A stretch of 64,000 nucleotides of DNA, taken from the NCBI GenBank assembly GCA_002480565.1, contig DLCK01000008.1, positions 1 to 64,000 of the forward strand, written 5' to 3'. Positions 1 to 8,512 of this stretch are shown in pieces (position 1 is the stretch's first letter; every line of letters begins with the position of its first letter). Below the pieces are notes generated by a model that searched no databases, was not told where the DNA came from, and saw only the letters and a list, made by a program, of their open reading frames with translations. The position numbers and the translations under genes are program-made. The DNA is from Phycisphaerales bacterium UBA7800. GTDB taxonomy: Bacteria > Planctomycetota > Phycisphaerae > Phycisphaerales > Phycisphaeraceae.

Positions 1-6
1 TTGCTG

Positions 7-23
7 AAACTGCGCAGCAGTTT
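7..23 (-). terminator. Hairpin after the response regulator
   Basis: A perfect 7-bp inverted repeat (AAACTGC, loop of 3, GCAGTTT) lies about 25 bases beyond the stop codon of the minus-strand regulator gene. No run of U follows it, so it may be a weak or factor-assisted terminator or simply an RNA-stabilising hairpin. Confidence 0.3.
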
Positions 24-45
24 ATCGCTGTGATGTATTTGAAAC

Positions 46-1494
46 TCAACCTTCCATCAAATGGAAATGCTTGATCTTCTTGTACAGCGTGGTGCGGTTG
101 ATGTTGAGATCTTTGGCGGTCTGCTGGCGATTCCAGTCGTTGGCTTTAAGGGCAGCAAGCAGAATCTTGCGTTCGGGGTCTTCCAATGCCTTTTGCAGGG
201 GCATCGGGGTCCAGCCATGGGCAAGGGCAAGAATGGAGTCCTCACCTGTTTCGACACGTTCATGACTGCGTGTGGCAGCGATTGCCGAGTCGGCCATCTC
301 ACGAATCGTCTGGGGCAGATCATCAATATCAATCACTGGTCGACGGCTTAAAACCACCGCGCGCTCAATGGCATTCTCCAACTCGCGGACATTGCCTGGC
401 CAGTTGTGTTGCTGCAAAGCACGATTGGCATCTTCAGTGAGACTGGTGATGGTCTTGTTCATCTCTTTGCAGAACTTGCCAAGGAAATGTTCAGCAAGCA
501 GCGAGATGTCACCACTGCGATCACGCAATGGCGGCAGTTCAATATTGACCACATTAATGCGGTAATAAAGGTCTTCACGGAAGCTGCCTTCGTCGACCAT
601 CGGCTTAAGGGGTTTGTTGGTTGCCAGCACGAATCGCACATTCACATCCTGCGTTTTCGTTGAGCCCAGGGGTTCAAACTGTCGTTCCTGAAGAACGCGC
701 AGGAGTTTGAGTTGTAATGCAGGCGTTGCCGAGTTGATTTCGTCGATGAACAGCGTCCCGCCGTTGGCTGACATGATCTTGCCAACCTTGTCGGACTCTG
801 CGCCGGTGAATGCACCTTTGACGTGGCCAAAGAGTTCGGATTCGAGCAGGGTTTCAGGAATCGAGCCACAGGAGAAGGTGACAAACGGGCCGGCGGGTCG
901 GTCGGATCGCTGATGGATAGCTCGCGCAGCCAGTGATTTGCCGGTGCCTGAATCGCCGTCGATGAGGACAGTGGTTTTACTGGGTGCAACCGCTTCAATC
1001 AGGTCATAGACGCGCTGCATGCGGTAGTCGGTACCGATGATATTGCCCATGCCGTAGCGTTCTGCCAGTTGTGCTCGAAGGGATTGGTTCTCAGCAAGCA
1101 GTGCGTGATGTTGCATCGCTTTGTCGATACTGATTCGAAGTTCCGAATCAATGATTGGCTTGGTCAGATAGTCCACCGCACCGAGCTTGATCGAATCCAC
1201 AGCAGTCTGAATCTTGGCATAACCGGTGATGACAATCACAGACAGGTCGGGATATTTCTTGCGGATTTTTTTGAGTAGTTCCAACCCATCACATCGGGGC
1301 ATGTTCATGTCGGTGATGACCAGGCCAAAGTGTTGATCCTGACCGTGATCGAGCAGTTCGATGGCTTCGATCCCGTCACCAGCAATGGCTGAATCGATCC
1401 CGTCGGATGCCAGAAACTGTGCAAGACTTTCAGCAATGATCGGGTCATCGTCGACAATCAAAGCTTTGGGCATGGTTCCGTTGGGACTACTCAC
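46..1494 (-). CDS. Sigma-54-dependent response regulator, NtrC family
   Basis: This is a 482-residue two-component transcriptional activator that drives sigma-54 promoters. A receiver domain occupies about residues 10-125, with acidic D15-D17, phospho-acceptor D62 (TDMNMP) and K112. The AAA+ domain follows, with Walker A GDSGTGKS at 180-187, the sigma-54 contact loop GAFTGA at 227-232 and Walker B ending FIDEI near 249-253. A Fis-type helix-turn-helix (QQTAKDLNINRTTLYKK) closes the protein. The GTG start at 1494 overlaps the kinase stop codon and has a strong CAGGAG eight bases upstream, so translation is coupled to the kinase. The target genes are unknown, but repeated sites upstream of this operon suggest autoregulation. 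Confidence 0.95.
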   Translation of the reverse strand: MSSPNGTMPKALIVDDDPIIAESLAQFLASDGIDSAIAGDGIEAIELLDHGQDQHFGLVITDMNMPRCDGLELLKKIRKKYPDLSVIVITGYAKIQTAVDSIKLGAVDYLTKPIIDSELRISIDKAMQHHALLAENQSLRAQLAERYGMGNIIGTDYRMQRVYDLIEAVAPSKTTVLIDGDSGTGKSLAARAIHQRSDRPAGPFVTFSCGSIPETLLESELFGHVKGAFTGAESDKVGKIMSANGGTLFIDEINSATPALQLKLLRVLQERQFEPLGSTKTQDVNVRFVLATNKPLKPMVDEGSFREDLYYRINVVNIELPPLRDRSGDISLLAEHFLGKFCKEMNKTITSLTEDANRALQQHNWPGNVRELENAIERAVVLSRRPVIDIDDLPQTIREMADSAIAATRSHERVETGEDSILALAHGWTPMPLQKALEDPERKILLAALKANDWNRQQTAKDLNINRTTLYKKIKHFHLMEG

Positions 1495-2366
1495 TTTTGG
1501 AACTCCTGCAATTTGCTGGCTGGGAATCGGACGATCATTTCTGCCCCGCGGTATTCCGAGGGTTCATCAGGAAGTCCGACGAACATCTGGCCTTCAAGCC
1601 GGTCGACAATTTCGCGTGATAAGGACAAACCAAGTCCGTAGCCTGAGTCCTTGGTGGTCACGCCGTAGCGAATCTGCCCGTTGGGATCCAGTAGTGTCGG
1701 GTCAAATCCCGGGCCGTTGTCACTGACACGCAGGACGACTTGCCCTTGAACCTGTTCACCCATTACCTGAATGATGCCTCGCGCTCGACCGGGGCGACGA
1801 ATCATGTCTCCGTTGATCGCTTCGATACTGTTGCGGACAGCATTGGCGATGATTGGGTAGATCGGGCCAGCCGGTAGTTTGGCGATGTTGTCTTCAATTT
1901 GGATCTTGATATCAATGTTCCGCATTCGTGCTGCAGGTGTCAGCAATCGAATGGCGTGTTCGACCGTTTGAGCGATCGTTTGTGTCTGAGCATGAAGGCG
2001 GTCAGGTGTATGCGATCGCGTCATCCATCGGCGGATGAGCATGGCCATCTGCTGCATGGCATTGGAGGCCACTTCCAGTCGATGCTGCACATCTTCGTCT
2101 TTGAGATGTTCCCCATCAGTCTTGAGTGTCGTGATGGCCAGTCCGACATTGCGAAGCGACCCGTCAAGCAGGTTGGCCAACTCATGAGCCAGGCGCGCGG
2201 GCGCTTCGTCAGACTGAGGCAGTTTCGGTGCAGAAGCCACCGTGTCCGGCTCGGTGTTATCCGCGTCAAACCCGTGGGTGAGTTTCAGATTGGGTGTATC
2301 TTTCGACATCATCATTCTGGATATCGACACTGTGGTCTTTGAGGTTAAGGTTGTTGTTGATTTCAA
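1491..2366 (-). CDS. Soluble sensor histidine kinase, NtrB-like
   Basis: This is the cognate kinase of the overlapping downstream regulator. The H-box (LAHELANLLDGS, H61 in the longest reading) is followed by a dimerisation helix. An HATPase domain comes next, with the N-box NAVRNS at about 175-180, a G1 box (SDNGPGFD) and a G2 box (GYGLGLSLSREIVDRLEG). There is no transmembrane segment and no recognisable PAS domain, so it senses a cytoplasmic signal or a partner protein. The start is uncertain: TTG at 2366 gives 291 residues, while a cluster of three ATGs from 2315 gives about 274, and neither has a convincing ribosome site. The gene is about 50 bases downstream of a GNAT gene and probably co-transcribed with it. 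Confidence 0.9.
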   Translation of the reverse strand: MKSTTTLTSKTTVSISRMMMSKDTPNLKLTHGFDADNTEPDTVASAPKLPQSDEAPARLAHELANLLDGSLRNVGLAITTLKTDGEHLKDEDVQHRLEVASNAMQQMAMLIRRWMTRSHTPDRLHAQTQTIAQTVEHAIRLLTPAARMRNIDIKIQIEDNIAKLPAGPIYPIIANAVRNSIEAINGDMIRRPGRARGIIQVMGEQVQGQVVLRVSDNGPGFDPTLLDPNGQIRYGVTTKDSGYGLGLSLSREIVDRLEGQMFVGLPDEPSEYRGAEMIVRFPASKLQEFQK

Positions 2367-2383
2367 ACCCCATGTTGGTTGGG

Positions 2384-2398
2384 TTTGTAGCGGTTAAA
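2384..2398. promoter_or_regulatory. Third copy of the TTTGTAGCGGTYAAA motif
   Basis: TTTGTAGCGGTTAAA lies between the GNAT stop and the kinase start. It matches, apart from one base, the copy at 3059-3073 upstream of the same operon. A role as a binding site for the operon's own activator is an inference. Confidence 0.35.
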
Positions 2399-2415
2399 GG
2401 ACTGTGACGGGTGCA

Positions 2416-2877
2416 TCAGGATTGTTGGATGGATGCGTAGTCATAAGCGCAGGGGATGGGGCCTTCGATGTCATTGGTCTGCCATGTTGCTGCATCCCAG
2501 AAGGCATGGGGATTAGGGCTTCCGGGTCTGAGGCTGATGCGCGATTTATAGATTCCGCGTCGGTGCATTTTGCCCAGGGCTTCGTCGATAAGACGTCTAT
2601 CGAGTCCGATATCATGATGTGTGGGTGCGATCGCCAGTTGATGCATCAGGCCGCTATTACCGGACGTGCCACAGAGGATCACGCCGACCATGACACCTTC
2701 GTCACGTGCTACGATACTGAGGCTCGGGAAGTGTGCCACCAGTCTTGCCAATGCAGCAGTCGAGGAGGTATCCAGTCGGACTCCTTCAGCAGTTCCACTT
2801 GCGGTGTTGCATGTTGCACACAACGCGATGACTTCTTTGAACTCCGTGGGCTGTAGTTCGCTTAATAAAACTGACAC
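2416..2877 (-). CDS. GNAT-family N-acetyltransferase
   Basis: A 153-residue protein with the shape of a GNAT acyltransferase. The central strand VGVILCGTSGNSGLMHQLAIAP corresponds to the strand-4/strand-5 region before the acetyl-CoA pyrophosphate loop, and the following HHDIGLDRRLIDEALGKM is the usual helix 3. The canonical Q/RxxGxG/A loop is poorly kept, and the C-terminal part (HAFWDAATWQ) matches the typical A/GxxFYxxxGF end of the fold. The substrate is unknown. Translation begins at GTG 2877, preceded by AAAGGG. It is the first gene of an operon with the two-component pair, and a candidate sigma-54 promoter lies just upstream. Confidence 0.75.
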   Translation of the reverse strand: MSVLLSELQPTEFKEVIALCATCNTASGTAEGVRLDTSSTAALARLVAHFPSLSIVARDEGVMVGVILCGTSGNSGLMHQLAIAPTHHDIGLDRRLIDEALGKMHRRGIYKSRISLRPGSPNPHAFWDAATWQTNDIEGPIPCAYDYASIQQS

Positions 2878-2913
2878 GTTCTTGCCCTTTCTTTACTGAA
2901 CAGAATCGCGCGG

Positions 2914-2930
2914 TTGCGCAGGGGTTGCCT
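2914..2930 (-). promoter_or_regulatory. Candidate sigma-54 promoter (-24/-12)
   Basis: On the minus strand the sequence AGGCAACCCCTGCGCAA has GG and GC separated by exactly ten bases. It keeps GGCA of the -24 element and GCA of the -12 element (consensus TGGCAC-N5-TTGCA). The predicted start of transcription is about 27 bases before the GNAT GTG codon. The first and sixth bases of the -24 box and the two T of the -12 box are off consensus. Confidence 0.45.
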
Positions 2931-3029
2931 TACCTTTTGAAATCGGCTGATCTGTCTTGACAATTTCCATACTCAATCCTTTGTAACCATAAGATTTCAC
3001 AGGAATATGGGATTATGCATTCGATACGA

Positions 3030-3073
3030 TTTGTAGCGATCAGGGCAGTAAGAGACGATTTGTAGCGGTCAAA
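3030..3073. promoter_or_regulatory. Tandem activator-site-like repeats upstream of the GNAT-kinase-regulator operon
   Basis: Two copies of a 15-bp motif, TTTGTAGCGATCAGG (3030-3044) and TTTGTAGCGGTCAAA (3059-3073), are spaced 29 bp apart, about 100-155 bp upstream of the candidate sigma-54 promoter at 2914-2930. That distance is typical of enhancer sites of NtrC-type activators. The rest of the 320-base intergenic stretch 2878-3199 has no further recognisable feature except the promoter region of the divergent peptidase gene. Confidence 0.4.
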
Positions 3074-3199
3074 ACGACTGGGCTGGTAATCCATCATGGG
3101 GTCGGATATGGTTTACAAGTTGGTCACCGTGTTTGTTCAAAAACGGCATGGATAGCCGATAGACAGTTTTATTAGACGAAAAATGGAATTTTCAAGTTG

Positions 3200-4687
3200 A
3201 TGATCTCAATGCGTTATGTCAGTCGAATTTTGTCGGTTTTTCTGGTGCTTATCGGTACTGCAATCACGCAGGCCAATGTTCAGCACGAAGCCACTGCAGT
3301 GGTGCGCAGTGCCAATCTCGGACATGCCAAGGTTGGACTTTATGCACTGGATCTGCAGACGGGCGAAGTCTTTATCAGGCTCAATCCCAATGATCCACTG
3401 ATCCCTGCCAGTAACATGAAACTGCTGACCTCAGCATCGGCTTTGAGTGAACTGGGGCCGGACTTCCTTTTTAAGACACGATTGAGACTCACAAAGCCTG
3501 ATGCTAAAAGTGGCATACCCTCACTGATTCTTCAAGGTGATGGTGATCCCTCATTAGGTGATCCAACACTGCTTGAACAACACAAGTTGGATGTTGATCA
3601 ACTCATTCAGCAATGGGTTACTGTGGTGAAGAAAACGGGCATAACAGATTTTGAGAAGTTGATTGTCGATGATCGTATCTTTGATCGTGAGTTTGTCCAT
3701 ACCGCATGGCCCCAGGAGCAACTCAACCGCTGGTATTGTGCACAGGTTGCTGGGATTAACTTTCATGACAACTGTCTGGATGTCTACCCAAGGCCAACGC
3801 GATCAGGACTTGCCCCGATTCTGCGGATCAGTCCGGAGTCGCCTTTTTTGCGGTTGAGCAATCGTGCAGTCTCCGGCACAACCGACTCCTTCTGGATCAG
3901 CCGCCGATTGGGCACCAATGAAATGACTTTCCGTGGTGTGGTGAAGTATCCACGATCAAGCCCGGAACATGTCACCTTCCATGACCCGCCCAATTATCTT
4001 GGGCAACTACTCCAACACAATCTTGCCAAGGCCGGTATCACCGTTCACCATCTCTATCGCCCGCCAATGGATGAGATTTTGCCTCAAGCAAAGGACTTGC
4101 ATATCGTTCAGACCGCTATTGGTGTGGTACTTAATCGCTGTAACAAAGACTCTCAAAACCTTTTTGCTGAAGCACTCTTTAAACGCTCGGGGCGCGAAAT
4201 GACCGGAGTGCCTGGTAGTTGGGAAACCGGACGTGCGGCGATGCGCATCTTCCTGCGCGGGCGATTGGGATCAGCTGCAGCGACGGTTGAAATTGATGAC
4301 GGCAGTGGTATGAGTCGCAACAACAAAGTCAGCCCAAAAGCCATCGTCGATCTGCTCGTAAGTATGTACAACGATTCGAGACTTGGCCCAACCTATCTGC
4401 GATCCCTTTCGGTCAGCGGTAAAGATGGATCGCTTGAAAAGCGATTTGGAGAATTGACCTCTACCGTTCTGGGCAAGACCGGCTACATCCGTTCAGTCAG
4501 CGCACTAAGCGGGTTTATGGTTTACCCAAGACCTGATCATCCCCAAGGCCCACGCATTATCGCGTTTTCATTTCTGTTTAATGACTTCAAAGCACCGGTC
4601 TATGTATACCAGGTCAAAGCCTTGCAGGATAAACTCGTTGGACTGCTCGAAAAAGAAGTCGCCCAACTCACTGCAGCTGGCAAGTGA
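3200..4687 (+). CDS. dacB: D-alanyl-D-alanine carboxypeptidase/endopeptidase, PBP4 (peptidase S13)
   Basis: A class C penicillin-binding protein that trims or cleaves peptidoglycan peptide cross-links in the periplasm. An N-terminal signal peptide (hydrophobic ILSVFLVLIGTAITQA) is followed by the active-site SxxK motif (PASNMK, about residues 70-74), SxN (SQN, near 318) and the KTG triad (GKTGYIRSVSALSGF, near 424). All three catalytic motifs are intact. The length of about 495 residues fits the family. The start is one of several closely spaced codons (TTG 3197, ATG 3200, ATG 3209), and ATG 3200 is chosen arbitrarily among them. It is transcribed divergently from the GNAT operon, and no partner gene is apparent. 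Confidence 0.93.
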   Translation: MISMRYVSRILSVFLVLIGTAITQANVQHEATAVVRSANLGHAKVGLYALDLQTGEVFIRLNPNDPLIPASNMKLLTSASALSELGPDFLFKTRLRLTKPDAKSGIPSLILQGDGDPSLGDPTLLEQHKLDVDQLIQQWVTVVKKTGITDFEKLIVDDRIFDREFVHTAWPQEQLNRWYCAQVAGINFHDNCLDVYPRPTRSGLAPILRISPESPFLRLSNRAVSGTTDSFWISRRLGTNEMTFRGVVKYPRSSPEHVTFHDPPNYLGQLLQHNLAKAGITVHHLYRPPMDEILPQAKDLHIVQTAIGVVLNRCNKDSQNLFAEALFKRSGREMTGVPGSWETGRAAMRIFLRGRLGSAAATVEIDDGSGMSRNNKVSPKAIVDLLVSMYNDSRLGPTYLRSLSVSGKDGSLEKRFGELTSTVLGKTGYIRSVSALSGFMVYPRPDHPQGPRIIAFSFLFNDFKAPVYVYQVKALQDKLVGLLEKEVAQLTAAGK

Positions 4688-4818
4688 TTTTTGCCTGTTT
4701 TCATAATGTGCTTCTACCTGTATCTCATTTCATTGACGCATGTGTCCATTTTGGTTGAGTTGACGAGACTTGCGAAAATGAAATTGAAATATTGATAACG
4801 CGCGTTACTGTTAAATGT

Positions 4819-6342
4819 ATGAAAACCATCGTCCTGCTCTGTGATACGCTGCGTCGGGACCATTGCAGTCCCTATACCCAAGGTAAACCATTAAGCCAAT
4901 GTTGGGGCGATGGCGCGCCGGATTGGTCGGTTGAGACTCCTAATATGCAACGCCTTGCCGACCGTGGCACGACCTTCACCAATGCCTGGTGTGGGTCAAC
5001 TCCATGTATGCCAGCAAGACGTGATATCTACACCGGCAAGTACGAATTTCTTCGACGCGGTTGGGGACCATTAACCGACGAGGAACGAGACTTGCCCCGC
5101 CAGGTGTCCGGCGAACCGAATGAATCGATCACCAAAATGATGGACGAAGGTCGGAGCATTTCCCAACTCATCACCGATCACTTTCATCTCTGGGAACAAG
5201 GTGCTGGCAATTACCACATGGGCTACACCGGCCATGAATTTATCCGCGGCATTGAGTCCGACGCCTACCGGACGGACTACCTTGAAGCAGGCAGCTTTGA
5301 CTGCCCATCGCCACAGTTGATGTCCAAGAATGAGCGACACTATCGCAATATGCATTTGCTCGGTCGCAGTGAATCCAAAGACTGGAGCGCAGCTAAGACG
5401 TTAGAAGCCGCCTCGACATGGCTTAAACGCAATCACCAATATGAGGACTTTTATCTACATATTGACTGCTTCCCGCCGCACGAACCCTTGGATCCGCCAG
5501 AAGATTTACTCAAGCAGTTTTATCCCAAGGGATACGACGTGCCTGATGATTGGCGAGCTGGTTGGGGATATGCCACCATTGAAGACTTGGGGTTTGAACC
5601 TCAGCGTGTGAAATTCTGTCAGGCACTTTATGCAGCAAACGTGGTGTTGGTGGATCAGTGGTTGGGTAAGTTCCTGGACACCATGGATGAATTGAATCTT
5701 TGGGATGATACGTTGATGGTCTTTTGCACGGATCATGGCACGTACAACGGTGACCATGGGCGACTTGGAAAACTCCAGACCCACCAACATGATGCAGTCG
5801 GACACATCCCGTTTATCGTCTGTCATCCCACCGATGGGCATGGCCAAACGCGCGATCAACTCGTGCAGTTGGTGGATATTTATCCGACGGTGTTACGTGC
5901 CATGGGTAAAGACTTGCCTGCGGATGTGAAACTTGATGGCGTGGATTTACTGCCGGTGTTGGCAGATGAAAATGCAAAGACGCGCGACTATCTCCTTGCA
6001 GGTCAATTTGGAAAGAGCATCACCATCACCGACGGGCAATGGATTTTACACCAGTCACCTGTATCCGAGGATAACCAGCCGCTTAACTGGTACGGGTATC
6101 ATCTAAGTCGATTTATGGGAGGTTATGACCTCGGTGAATATGATGGCGTATCGCGATCGTGTCAGACGGACTCCTGGCCTGCGCCCACGTGGTTATCCAA
6201 CAAGCAATCGGATATCAACGAGTTGGATAATCTGGCTATGCAGATGCCAGAGCAATTGCAGAAGATGCAACAAGTCCTACGCCAAAAACTAATCGACTCG
6301 GATGCTCCAGCAGAGCAGTTGCAGCGATTGGGGATTGCATGA
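4819..6342 (+). CDS. Sulfatase (type I, formylglycine-dependent)
   Basis: An alkaline-phosphatase-fold sulfatase of about 507 residues. The formylglycine motif CMPAR (C63 to R67, family signature CxPxR) marks the residue matured by an FGE or anaerobic SME, and a C-terminal metal-binding segment FCTDHGTYNGDHGRLGK lies near residue 300. D9 near the N-terminus would ligate calcium. There is no signal peptide, so the enzyme is probably cytoplasmic and acts on small sulfated sugars already imported. ATG 4819 is preferred to TTG 4792 because the domain begins there (MKTIVLLCDTLRRDH), although no good ribosome site precedes either. No maturase or carbohydrate genes are adjacent, so the substrate cannot be named. 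Confidence 0.9.
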   Translation: MKTIVLLCDTLRRDHCSPYTQGKPLSQCWGDGAPDWSVETPNMQRLADRGTTFTNAWCGSTPCMPARRDIYTGKYEFLRRGWGPLTDEERDLPRQVSGEPNESITKMMDEGRSISQLITDHFHLWEQGAGNYHMGYTGHEFIRGIESDAYRTDYLEAGSFDCPSPQLMSKNERHYRNMHLLGRSESKDWSAAKTLEAASTWLKRNHQYEDFYLHIDCFPPHEPLDPPEDLLKQFYPKGYDVPDDWRAGWGYATIEDLGFEPQRVKFCQALYAANVVLVDQWLGKFLDTMDELNLWDDTLMVFCTDHGTYNGDHGRLGKLQTHQHDAVGHIPFIVCHPTDGHGQTRDQLVQLVDIYPTVLRAMGKDLPADVKLDGVDLLPVLADENAKTRDYLLAGQFGKSITITDGQWILHQSPVSEDNQPLNWYGYHLSRFMGGYDLGEYDGVSRSCQTDSWPAPTWLSNKQSDINELDNLAMQMPEQLQKMQQVLRQKLIDSDAPAEQLQRLGIA

Positions 6343-6626
6343 CCGCTTGCGGGTTGACACCTCGATTAAAAAGGGGATCAACCTTGTAAACCATGAAGCA
6401 GGTATCGGGGTATCTCCCCGCAAACGGTATGACTGTTTCTGCAATATTGATCTCATCGTCTCTAGGCCTCCGACCCATCATCGGCGTATGAAGTGCAGTG
6501 CGAGACTGGTATAGTATTTGCGTCCGTTATGGATGTACCTGTCTGACAAGTCGGTAGGCCTGCTACAAAAAATGGGATGAGATAAGTCTGTTGGTTCCTT
6601 TGCATGCGACTGTGGTCGCGGTTGGA

Positions 6627-7520
6627 TTATTGATATTTATTACAGAGTTCTTCAAAGCCCTTCTGATCGATGGGCATTTTGTAAAACGGGTTGGTCGCCA
6701 GCAGGAAGCGTTCATCTCGATCCTGTCTTGAAACGAGGATCAATTTCTGGTGAACAATTTCACACTTGGGGCATGACGGGTAATCCGGTTGATTCTTTTT
6801 GTACTGTAATTTGAAGTCTTTGGGATGTACATCATAGAACGAGTATTCCTCAAACAGTGAACGCTTGATTTCATACTTGTTATCACAGTGTGTACAGAAT
6901 GCCGTGTAGCTGTTGGGAGCAGCCTGGATTTCCATTCCCTTACCCATCACTGAAAGATTCGTCATCATCATCACCACAAACAGACTTACGAGTGTGCATG
7001 CCTGCCAGGGTTGCATGAGCAGTCCATAGACTTCAAGTTTCTTACATACTTTGCGGAAGGTGATGGATTTGATTGCATCTTTGAGTTTATCAATTGGTGA
7101 GCGGTCGTCGCGATACAGTTCATTTCGGACTTGCTTTCGTTTTGACATGCGTGCTTCGCGAGCCAGACGTTGCTGACGTTGAAGGGGTGTTTCGCTGCGT
7201 TTGATTTTTTCAATCTCAGCTTGACGCTTGCGTTCTTCTTCATCACGTTGAAGTAGAAATTGTGCGTATTCCGTGTCATAACCCATTAAATCGTCCAGCG
7301 CGTCTTGGACCCCACCGACGACTTTTTCGCCGGTGCATATGATTTCATCAATCAACAGATCCAAGGCTTCTTCGCTGCGTTCGACTTTTTGATCAAGACT
7401 ATGTTCAAGGGTTTTGGGGTCGCATTCTTCACGCCGAGACTTGGAGCTTTTTGACGAATGAGGTTTATCATTCGAAGCATTGGCCTTGACGCTGAGCTGA
7501 GGTGATGCTGTCTGTGTCAT
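6627..7520 (-). CDS. Membrane protein with N-terminal charged coiled region and C-terminal zinc ribbon
   Basis: I do not recognise this 297-residue protein. The first 165 residues are highly charged and predicted helical, with an EEERKRQAEIEKIKR stretch. A single transmembrane segment lies at about 175-195 (LVSLFVVMMM). The last 90 residues carry two Cys pairs, CTHC (209-212) and CPKC (250-253), which look like a split zinc ribbon on the far side of the membrane. ATG 7520 (GAGG upstream) is preferred to GTG 7532. It directly follows a pseudopilin gene on the same strand with about 12 bases between them, so the two are almost certainly co-transcribed and may form a membrane-anchored pair. No function is claimed. 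Confidence 0.75.
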   Translation of the reverse strand: MTQTASPQLSVKANASNDKPHSSKSSKSRREECDPKTLEHSLDQKVERSEEALDLLIDEIICTGEKVVGGVQDALDDLMGYDTEYAQFLLQRDEEERKRQAEIEKIKRSETPLQRQQRLAREARMSKRKQVRNELYRDDRSPIDKLKDAIKSITFRKVCKKLEVYGLLMQPWQACTLVSLFVVMMMTNLSVMGKGMEIQAAPNSYTAFCTHCDNKYEIKRSLFEEYSFYDVHPKDFKLQYKKNQPDYPSCPKCEIVHQKLILVSRQDRDERFLLATNPFYKMPIDQKGFEELCNKYQ

Positions 7521-7532
7521 GGTATGCCTCAC

Positions 7533-8312
7533 TTAGGGGTTCATCAGTTCGGGGACATCGTTTTCGCTTCGCAGACTGCGATAGACATTGCGGACGCGGA
7601 GCCAGTCTTCATTGCCCTGATCGTTTAGGAAGAACTGGTCGTTAAAGGAAGCGTAAAGAGTGTCTTTATCCTGCCAGTACCAATATTCCATGTGGCCGTC
7701 TGCAAAGCCCATGACGGTGCCGTCGCCGTGGAATGCTGCCATATAGTCAATCCACTGATACTTTCGGCTTGCTCTTGCGTACATGATCCATGAGCCGACG
7801 TTCCAGCCGCGCATGTCCATTTCTTCGAGCATGACAAGTTGTTTTTCGGCATTGATAATTTCGGCGAAATCATCCGTGCCAAACTGTGCCCATGAGTCGT
7901 TTGGGTTGCTCAGATGAGCGTCCCATTTTTCGCCATGCATCGGGGCGGTGATGCTGTAGCTTCGTGTGTTGCCTGCCTTGTCTTCTTCACAATGCCAGAC
8001 TTCGGTTGAGTCGATGTATTGATAAAGCTTGCCACCTTTGATGGGCGCCATACCTGAGCCACGTTTGACCCAGCCTTTGTTGTCGTCGGGCATGCCGTAG
8101 ACGATTTTGTTGTTGTTGTCTGCCGGGAAGGCGCTCCATGCCATCGCCAGTTGACGGACGTTGGACATGCAACGCGTCTTCATGGCGCTGCGACGTGCGT
8201 TGTGCAGTGTTGGCATGAGCAAGCTGATGAGGATGCCGATGATGCCTACGCATACCAGCAACTCGATGAGCGAGAATCCGCTTGTTTTGGGTTGTATGGG
8301 TTCGTGCTTCAC
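7533..8312 (-). CDS. Prepilin-type N-terminal cleavage/methylation protein (pseudopilin-like)
   Basis: A 259-residue pseudopilin-like protein. A short leader ends at SG, followed by FSLIELLVCVGIIGILISLLMPTL, the type IV prepilin signature with conserved E5, so a prepilin peptidase would cut after G. The C-terminal part has the FADGHMEYW motif of the planctomycete DG family. GTG at 8312 is chosen because it has TGGAG five bases upstream and leaves a 12-residue leader. A TTG at 8366 would give a 30-residue leader. The proteins of this family are numerous in planctomycetes and are assumed to be inserted in the inner membrane or exported by a type II-like machine. It forms an operon with the downstream zinc-ribbon protein. 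Confidence 0.88.
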   Translation of the reverse strand: MKHEPIQPKTSGFSLIELLVCVGIIGILISLLMPTLHNARRSAMKTRCMSNVRQLAMAWSAFPADNNNKIVYGMPDDNKGWVKRGSGMAPIKGGKLYQYIDSTEVWHCEEDKAGNTRSYSITAPMHGEKWDAHLSNPNDSWAQFGTDDFAEIINAEKQLVMLEEMDMRGWNVGSWIMYARASRKYQWIDYMAAFHGDGTVMGFADGHMEYWYWQDKDTLYASFNDQFFLNDQGNEDWLRVRNVYRSLRSENDVPELMNP

Positions 8313-8512
8313 GGTAACTCCATCAAATGAGTCAGTCGGTTGATCCACACGAAAATTACAATTCAATTATCCCCAAGGCCACCAGTTTGCCTCTTTTATC
8401 ACATTTGGCCGGTTTTTTATGGCTATCGGACGCTTGTGGGTTTGCCCAGTCGTTACAGTCGTTGACACCGGACGCTCAAAGGCGGACGATAGTCCAATCT
8501 GATACATAGACA

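Noticed and set aside
2268..2372. A 35-codon reading frame (MGFEINNN start) overlapping the histidine kinase start
   Set aside because: It has no ribosome site, is short and lies in a region where the kinase start is itself uncertain. It could be a leader peptide but nothing supports it.
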